This document shows, piece by piece, positions 59,098 to 64,000 of a DNA stretch of 64,000 nucleotides. The translations under genes were made by a program, and so were the position numbers. This DNA is from an uncultured Pseudoteredinibacter sp. (GTDB taxonomy: Bacteria > Pseudomonadota > Gammaproteobacteria > Pseudomonadales > Cellvibrionaceae). The stretch is taken from NCBI RefSeq assembly GCF_947500695.1, contig NZ_CANMSS010000010.1:118895-182894 (forward strand). The letters run 5' to 3'. The stretch's first letter is position 1; every line of letters starts with the position of its first letter. Below the pieces are notes generated by a model. The model was given only the letters and a program-made list of their open reading frames with translations. It had not been told where the DNA came from and did not search any database.

Positions 59098-59451
59098 ATG
59101 TCTGAAGCCCAAATGTTTACCCCACAAGCTCTCGAAGTTACTCCTAGTGCGATCAATAAGGTCCGCAGTCTGGTGGAGGAAGAGGCCAATCCAGAGTTGA
59201 AGTTGCGTGTCTTCGTAACGGGTGGCGGCTGCTCAGGCTTTCAGTATGGCTTTACCTTTGATGAGTTGGCAGCAGAAGATGACTCTGTTGTGGCAGTGGA
59301 TGGCGTTGAAGTTGTTGTGGATGCCATGAGCTACCCCTTTTTAATGGGGGCGACTGTCGATTATGAGGAAGGTTTGGCTGGCTCTAAGTTTGTGATCACC
59401 AATCCGAATGCTGCAGCGACCTGTGGCTGTGGCTCTTCCTTTTCTATCTGA
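59098..59451 (+). CDS. erpA: iron-sulfur cluster insertion protein ErpA
   Basis: 117 residues from the ATG at 59098 with AAAGG upstream. The A-type carrier motifs are present: RVFVTGGGCSGFQYGF with the first cysteine and the C-terminal CGCGSSFSI with the other two. ErpA passes [4Fe-4S] or [2Fe-2S] clusters to apo-enzymes such as IspG and IspH. It is the last plus-strand gene of the argC block and is convergent with anmK. Confidence 0.95.
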   Translation: MSEAQMFTPQALEVTPSAINKVRSLVEEEANPELKLRVFVTGGGCSGFQYGFTFDELAAEDDSVVAVDGVEVVVDAMSYPFLMGATVDYEEGLAGSKFVITNPNAAATCGCGSSFSI

Positions 59452-59533
59452 TCCTTTATTAGCCTTGCAAGCTTTGAGTCGAGCAGTAGAGCTGCTCTGC
59501 AGGGTTTTTGTGGGTGCTTGCTTGAAATTGCTA

Positions 59534-60664
59534 TCAGGCTGGGTAGATAGCCCCAAGAATTCTATTTCCTTTTGCGCCTGTCACGCTGGGTAAATTCCCG
59601 CTTTTCTTGTGTATGCATTGATGAGCAAGCCAGGCGAAAGTCATTGCTTCAACCCAGTCTGGGTGAACGCCTAAACAGCTGGTATCTGCTACCGTGAATT
59701 GCTCGAGAAGTTCATCCAGCCGTTTCATGAGTGCGCTGTTATGAGCCCCGCCCCCGCAAACATAGAGTTCGCCCTTGGGCTGCAGTTGCAATACATGCAT
59801 GGCTATACTGCGGGCGGTAAATTCCATGAGTGTGGCTTGCACATCCTCTGGGCTTAAGTTCAAGCCTGTAAGCTGCTGCTCCAGCCAGGGCATATTAAAG
59901 GCTTCTCGGCCGGTACTCTTGGGTGCGCTTTGTTCTAAAAATGGGTGCTTTAACAATCTTGTTAGTAGGTCATCACTTACGCTTCCGCTCTTGGCCCACA
60001 GGCCGTCTTCATCGTAGGGCTTGCCTTTGTATAGCGTTATCCAGGCATCCATTAATGCATTGCCTGGGCCGGTATCAAAGCCGATGACATCTTCTTGCAA
60101 GCCAGCTGCAGGGATATAGCTGATATTGGCCATGCCGCCAATGTTTACGGAAAAGCGATTGCATGTTGGGTGCTGAAATACGGTTTTGTGAAATGCGGGG
60201 GCTAGTGGTGCTCCCTGACCACCTGCGGCAATATCTCTGCGGCGAAAGTCAGCAATGGTACAAATTTGCGTAGCTTCTGCAATGCGAGCTGGGTCGCCAA
60301 TTTGCAGTGTGTAGCCTGCCCTTGTCTCGCTTTGAGGGATGTGTCTAATGGTTTGACCGTGACTGCCTATGGCGGCTATATCTTCCGGATTTAAACCTTG
60401 TTGCTCGACTAGGCTGAGACTGGCTTGGGCAAAGGTTTCGGCCAGTTCTATATCAAGCTGAGCGAGTTTGTTTATTTCATCTGGACCGCTAAGGGCTAGT
60501 TCGCTCACCAATGTTTTTGTATGGCGGGGAAGGGGAGCTTCCAGTGTGCCCAGTAGCTCAATATGGCCGCCATCGATGTTGCTGTCATCAATGGCGATCA
60601 AAGCCGCGTCTAGCCCGTCGGCGCTGGTGCCTGACATAAGGCCGATATAGTATTCGCGGCTCAT
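59534..60664 (-). CDS. anmK: anhydro-N-acetylmuramic acid kinase
   Basis: 376 residues from the ATG at 60664, chosen because AAGAGAAG lies upstream and YYIGLMSGTSADGLDAAL is the family's N-terminus; an ATG 17 codons earlier would extend into the neighbouring gene. Further motifs are FSVNIGGMANISYI, GFDTGPGNALMDAW and VCGGGAHNSALM. It splits and phosphorylates 1,6-anhydro-MurNAc during cell-wall recycling. It starts 14 bases after the M23 peptidase gene and is co-transcribed with it, a pairing that joins wall turnover to recycling. Confidence 0.96.
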   Translation of the reverse strand: MSREYYIGLMSGTSADGLDAALIAIDDSNIDGGHIELLGTLEAPLPRHTKTLVSELALSGPDEINKLAQLDIELAETFAQASLSLVEQQGLNPEDIAAIGSHGQTIRHIPQSETRAGYTLQIGDPARIAEATQICTIADFRRRDIAAGGQGAPLAPAFHKTVFQHPTCNRFSVNIGGMANISYIPAAGLQEDVIGFDTGPGNALMDAWITLYKGKPYDEDGLWAKSGSVSDDLLTRLLKHPFLEQSAPKSTGREAFNMPWLEQQLTGLNLSPEDVQATLMEFTARSIAMHVLQLQPKGELYVCGGGAHNSALMKRLDELLEQFTVADTSCLGVHPDWVEAMTFAWLAHQCIHKKSGNLPSVTGAKGNRILGAIYPA

Positions 60665-60677
60665 TTGCTTCTCTTTA

Positions 60678-62105
60678 TTAAAGTGTGTTGCTGGTTTCTT
60701 CTTCGAGTCCGGCAATTTGACGCGCAGCTTGCAGATCCCCCATTTGTACCAGCATTGGTTGGGTTAGCTCTTTAAAGCGTGTTGCTTCTGTTTTAGCGAT
60801 TGAGCGTGCTTTTGGCAGTTTAACGGTTACGGGGTTACGCACACGTCCGTTTACATAGAACTCATAGTGTAGGTGTGGGCCAGTTGCTAGGCCAGTTGAG
60901 CCTACGTAACCTATAATTTGCCCCTGTTTTACACGCTTGCCATTTTTAATATTTTTACCGTAGCGGCTCATATGGGCATAAAGTGTTTTGTAGGCGCCGC
61001 CATGCTTGATGATAACAGCCTTGCCGTAACCACCTTTCCGGCCGGCGTGAACAACCTTTCCGTCACCTGCTGCACGAATGGGGGTGCCGCGGGGTGCTGC
61101 ATAGTCGGTACCTTTGTGGGCGCGAATACGATTTAAAACGGGGTGCTTACGGCGTAAGTTAAAGTGCGAGCTAATGCGGGCAAAATCGACGGGGGTACGC
61201 AGAAACTCTTTCCGCATGCTGTCGCCGTCGGGGGTGTAATAATGACTGCTGCCGTTTTCATGGGTGTAGCGAACGGCTTTAAAGGTCTTGTCTTTATTAG
61301 TGAACTCAGCGGCCAAAATCGGACCATTGCCAATATGCTTGCCGTCCAGAAACTCCTCGTTATACATCACTCTGAAGCTATCACCTTGGCGGATGTCCAG
61401 TACAAAATCGACATCCCAGCCAAAGATATTGGCCATCTCCATGATCAAGGCATCGCTTAACCCGGCGTTTTGTCCAGCTAGGAATAGTGAACTATTAATG
61501 GTGCCTTCATGGTAGCTCGGCTTTAAGTCGGGCTCGCGGGTTAGGGTTTCGGCTAAGAAGGTTTCGCTATCGCGGCGAAAGCTTGCGGTGTTTAGTTGGT
61601 CGGTTTGATAGCGCAGTTCTTGTAGCTTACCTTCGGCGATGTGGAAATCGATGGATTGCCCTGGGTGGATGCGGCGTAATTGCTTCGCTTCTTTACAGCT
61701 GCTGACCAGTTCGTGAAGATCGCTATCGTTTAGGCCGGCACGTTTAAAAATTAGCGAAAGATTGTCGCCACGTTTAACCGTTTCGCTATGCCAGTCAATT
61801 ACCGCTTCGGCTAGGGGGACTGCTTCGTTCTCTGTGCCTAGGTCTGTAATCTCAAGGTTAGCAGGTTCCGCGGAGAACTCTGTTATTGCAACTGTGCTTG
61901 CATTTAGCTGCTGCTCGCTAGCTTTAGTGTGGCTTGCTATCTTTTGGTCGGTAAGCTCTGGGGTGCCTTGGCTGCTAATTGCTTGTGGTTTGTCTGCTTT
62001 GTTGTCGCCCATAAAGGCCATTGCGCCAAGCGCAAAGCCAAGGCCGGCAGCCATAGCAAGATTTAGCAGAGGGAATCCGCGTAGAGTTTTTGGGAAATCT
62101 TTCAT
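60678..62105 (-). CDS. M23-family peptidoglycan DD-metallopeptidase (MepM-like)
   Basis: 475 residues. A signal anchor (about 12-32) is followed by a Ser/Glu-rich spacer, a LysM-like/OapA domain (about 105-185, with WHSETVKRGDNLSLIFKRAGL) and a middle domain. The M23 catalytic domain (about 320-445) has the zinc ligands in HKGTDYAAPRGT (H and D) and GPHLHYEFYVNG (H-x-H). It cuts peptide cross-links in peptidoglycan, probably to allow new strand insertion. It is upstream of anmK, divergent from tyrS, the same order as in Pseudomonas. Confidence 0.93.
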   Translation of the reverse strand: MKDFPKTLRGFPLLNLAMAAGLGFALGAMAFMGDNKADKPQAISSQGTPELTDQKIASHTKASEQQLNASTVAITEFSAEPANLEITDLGTENEAVPLAEAVIDWHSETVKRGDNLSLIFKRAGLNDSDLHELVSSCKEAKQLRRIHPGQSIDFHIAEGKLQELRYQTDQLNTASFRRDSETFLAETLTREPDLKPSYHEGTINSSLFLAGQNAGLSDALIMEMANIFGWDVDFVLDIRQGDSFRVMYNEEFLDGKHIGNGPILAAEFTNKDKTFKAVRYTHENGSSHYYTPDGDSMRKEFLRTPVDFARISSHFNLRRKHPVLNRIRAHKGTDYAAPRGTPIRAAGDGKVVHAGRKGGYGKAVIIKHGGAYKTLYAHMSRYGKNIKNGKRVKQGQIIGYVGSTGLATGPHLHYEFYVNGRVRNPVTVKLPKARSIAKTEATRFKELTQPMLVQMGDLQAARQIAGLEEETSNTL

Positions 62106-62348
62106 ATTTTCAGCGACTTGTAGTCTTTTCTTATGTTCGCACAGTAAAACTTGGTCTTAAGCTGTGTGTTTATATCAAAAATAACCCTACGAAGCACCCT
62201 AAAACCGTCATTCGGCGGGCATTTGCAGCAAGGCTCTTGTTTTTCGGAATCGTTAAGGTAAGGTTGCGCCTCTTTTATAGAGGCCTATGACAAATCTAGG
62301 CTTCGGATGTTCAATCAAAAATGCCAATTTAATGTGAAAGGTAGTGAT

Positions 62349-63653
62349 ATGTCTCAGGTCGATTCGGGATTGCTAGAAGACTTAAAGGCGCGCGGCTTGT
62401 TAGCGCAGATGACGGGTGAGGAAACCTTGCCGGAGTATTTGTCAGCCGAGTCTCGCACCCTTTATTGTGGCTTCGACCCTACCGCTGATAGTTTGCACAT
62501 TGGTAGCTTGGTACCTCTATTGACCTTGCGCCGCTTTCAGCAGGCAGGCCATAAGCCGATTGCATTGGTTGGCGGTGCTACAGGTTTGATTGGTGATCCA
62601 AGTTTTAAGGCGCAAGAGCGCAAGTTAAATACCGCTGAAACGGTTTCCGGCTGGGTTGAAAAATTGCGCGCCCAGGTGTCGGCTTTTATCGATTTTAATG
62701 ATGAATCAAATTCCGCCCTTGTAGTGAATAACCTGGACTGGACCCAGGATATGGATGTGCTGAGCTTCCTACGTGATGTGGGTAAGCACTTCTCCGTTAA
62801 TAATATGATCAACAAAGAGTCGGTTAAGCAGCGCATTGATCGCGAAGGTGAGGGCATATCCTTTACCGAGTTCACCTACTCTTTATTGCAGTCATTTGAT
62901 TTCGCTGAGCTATATAAGCATCACGATTGCAGTCTGCAAATCGGCGGCTCGGATCAGTTTGGTAATATTATTGGTGGTGTTGAGCTTACCCGTCGTCGCT
63001 ATGGTGGTAAGGCTTATGGTTTGACTTTGCCTTTGGTGACTAAGGCGGATGGCACTAAGTTTGGTAAAACTGAGTCGGGCACCATTTGGTTAGATGCTAA
63101 TAAGACTTCTCCATATGCTTTTTATCAGTTTTGGTTAAATACAGCGGACGCGGATGTTTATAAGTTTTTGAAGTACTTTACCTTCCTTTCTGTAGCAGAC
63201 ATTGATGTGCTAGAGGAAAAAGATAAGGCTGCTCAAGGTCGCCCCGAGGCGCAGGGTGTTTTGGCTAAAGAAGTTACGCGTCTAGTGCATGGTGAAGAAG
63301 GCCTAGCTGCCGCAGAGCGGATTACCAAGGCTTTATTTTCGGGTGATGCTGGCGACTTGTCAGCTGAAGATTATAAGCAGCTGGCTCAGGATGGTTTGCC
63401 AAGTTACGCCATCGAGGCAGGTGATTTGCAAGAACCTTTAACTACCTTATTGGTGAAGGCGGGCTTGGCAGGTTCTGGTAAGCAGGTAAAAGATGCTTTG
63501 CAGCGTCGTGCTCTTCTAGTTAATGGTGGCGCCTTCGGTGCGGAAGATAATATGAATGCTGAAGAAATCTTTTCTGCAGCCAGTGCTCGCTATGATCAAT
63601 ACTTTTTGGTTCGCTTAGGTAAGAAGAAGTATGCATTGCTGAGTTCTTCTTGA
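62349..63653 (+). CDS. tyrS: tyrosyl-tRNA synthetase
   Basis: 434 residues from the ATG at 62349 with AAAGG upstream. It is a class I synthetase: the HIGH motif is HIGS in ADSLHIGSLVPLLTL, the KMSKS motif is KFGKT in DGTKFGKTESG, and tyrosine-binding GGSDQFGNI is present. The C-terminal S4-like RNA-binding domain covers about residues 365-430 (ALQRRALLVNGG). It charges tRNA-Tyr. A strong terminator follows, and the next elements are rRNA-type promoters. Confidence 0.97.
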   Translation: MSQVDSGLLEDLKARGLLAQMTGEETLPEYLSAESRTLYCGFDPTADSLHIGSLVPLLTLRRFQQAGHKPIALVGGATGLIGDPSFKAQERKLNTAETVSGWVEKLRAQVSAFIDFNDESNSALVVNNLDWTQDMDVLSFLRDVGKHFSVNNMINKESVKQRIDREGEGISFTEFTYSLLQSFDFAELYKHHDCSLQIGGSDQFGNIIGGVELTRRRYGGKAYGLTLPLVTKADGTKFGKTESGTIWLDANKTSPYAFYQFWLNTADADVYKFLKYFTFLSVADIDVLEEKDKAAQGRPEAQGVLAKEVTRLVHGEEGLAAAERITKALFSGDAGDLSAEDYKQLAQDGLPSYAIEAGDLQEPLTTLLVKAGLAGSGKQVKDALQRRALLVNGGAFGAEDNMNAEEIFSAASARYDQYFLVRLGKKKYALLSSS

Positions 63654-63672
63654 TGGTCGCAGTTCGTTCTTT

Positions 63673-63698
63673 AAAAAGCCCGCGTTAGCGGGCTTTTT
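63673..63698 (+). terminator. Rho-independent terminator after tyrS
   Basis: AAAAAGCCCGC-GTTA-GCGGGCTTTTTT, perfect stem with a good T run. Confidence 0.93.
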
Positions 63699-63751
63699 TG
63701 TGGCTAAAAAACAGCCATAAAAACTTTTTGTAAAAAAACTTCAAAAAGGGC

Positions 63752-63779
63752 TTGCCAAGGTTTCGATGCTGCGTATAAT
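63752..63779 (+). promoter_or_regulatory. strong promoter P1 of a probable rRNA operon
   Basis: TTGCCA (63752-63757) and TATAAT (63774-63779) are spaced by 16 bases. A GCGCGCC discriminator follows, as in stringently controlled rRNA promoters. An A/T-tract region upstream (about 63720-63750) resembles an UP element. Confidence 0.78.
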
Positions 63780-63905
63780 GCGCGCCTCTCCTGACGGAGA
63801 AGGGCAGAAAAACAAAGCTGATGAGGCGGTTTTTCAGGCAAGTGTTACAAGGTTTAGCGAGTTTCCAAAACAACGTTAAACACTTGAAAAGATTTAAAAA
63901 AACAC

Positions 63906-63933
63906 TTGCAAAGCTCAACGGGGTGTGTAGAAT
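63906..63933 (+). promoter_or_regulatory. second promoter P2 of the probable rRNA operon
   Basis: TTGCAA (63906-63911) and TAGAAT (63928-63933) are spaced by 16 bases and followed by ACGCCTCCC. An A-rich run lies just upstream (63895-63902). The tandem arrangement about 154 bases after P1 is typical for rrn operons. Confidence 0.75.
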
Positions 63934-63957
63934 ACGCCTCCCTGATCAAGACGAGGT

Positions 63958-64000
63958 CTTGGTCGCAACGACAAGCTCCAGCAGCTGTCGGTTGTTTAAA
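63958..64000 (+). other. rRNA-leader-like hairpin (boxB-like) and boxA-like sequence at the window edge
   Basis: CTT-G-GTCG-CAA-CGAC-AAG (63958-63975) can form a small hairpin with one bulge. It is followed at the very end by GTTGTTTAAA, which resembles the boxA antitermination element (TGCTCTTTAAA type). The order hairpin then boxA is that of rrn leaders. The 16S gene itself is outside. Confidence 0.5.

Noticed and set aside
1..64000. CRISPR array, tRNA genes, integrase or transposase genes
   Set aside because: No regularly spaced direct repeats, no cloverleaf-like sequences with typical T-loop GGTTCRA context, and no recombinase motifs were seen. The long inverted repeats lack any coding capacity.

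Overview
The window reads as one chromosomal stretch of a marine-type gammaproteobacterium, with moderate GC by eye. The order dsbD-aroQ-accB-accC, the block argC / DUF6776 / bactofilin / erpA / anmK / M23 peptidase / tyrS, and mrcB followed by a TPR lipoprotein are all Pseudomonas/Cellvibrionales-like. The long composite inverted repeats inside the valine operon also resemble elements I associate with Cellvibrionales relatives such as Spongiibacteraceae. That assignment is inference; no rRNA sequence is present. I see no CRISPR array, no tRNA, no transposase and no phage genes.

Region 1 (1-15.3 kb) is the accessory part. It opens with the 3' end of a carotenoid oxygenase and a small conserved-type protein. 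Next comes a minus-strand trio built around an ABC exporter with a badly degraded ATPase domain. Two two-component systems follow. The first (5.8-7.8 kb) is CpxRA-like and diverges from a pair of exported proteins, with a CpxR-box-like GTAAA-N6-GTAAA repeat between them. The second (8.0-12.1 kb) has an unusual layout: the histidine kinase and response regulator genes are separated by a charged exported protein and a probable outer-membrane beta-barrel, and all four genes overlap. An M16-type zinc-peptidase lipoprotein follows. A GATACA-N4-GATACA direct repeat occurs both in front of this operon and in front of the degenerate ABC cluster, which may tie them into one regulon. This is my best candidate for an undescribed system.

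Region 2 (15.4-30.3 kb) holds a translationally coupled cyclic-di-GMP pair (a heme-c-type sensor diguanylate cyclase and a GAF-PAS-GGDEF-EAL protein). It also holds the complete distal valine degradation operon (AraC-type regulator, mmsA, acyl-CoA dehydrogenase, enoyl-CoA hydratase, 3-hydroxyisobutyryl-CoA hydrolase, mmsB) interrupted by three long inverted repeats. Then come an exported alpha/beta hydrolase coupled to a NatAB-like ABC exporter and a YceI-like protein.

Region 3 (30.3-52.7 kb) is mostly core: accC, accB, aroQ, dsbD, a TPR lipoprotein, a LapD-like c-di-GMP receptor, a PCu(A)C copper chaperone, a DUF2333 protein, DNA polymerase II, another GGDEF-EAL protein, a DGPF/YCII protein with its ECF42-type sigma factor, an adenosine kinase-like enzyme, PBP1b with a probable LpoP-type activator, a DUF1631 protein and a PilZ protein. 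Cyclic-di-GMP signalling is dense here: four GGDEF/EAL proteins plus one PilZ in 37 kb.

Region 4 (52.8-64 kb) carries hemL-hemJ, a CLC-type channel with diverged selectivity motifs, argC, a DUF6776 coiled-coil protein, a bactofilin, erpA, anmK, an M23 peptidase and tyrS. The right edge has tandem strong promoters with a leader hairpin, which look like the start of an rRNA operon whose 16S gene lies just outside.
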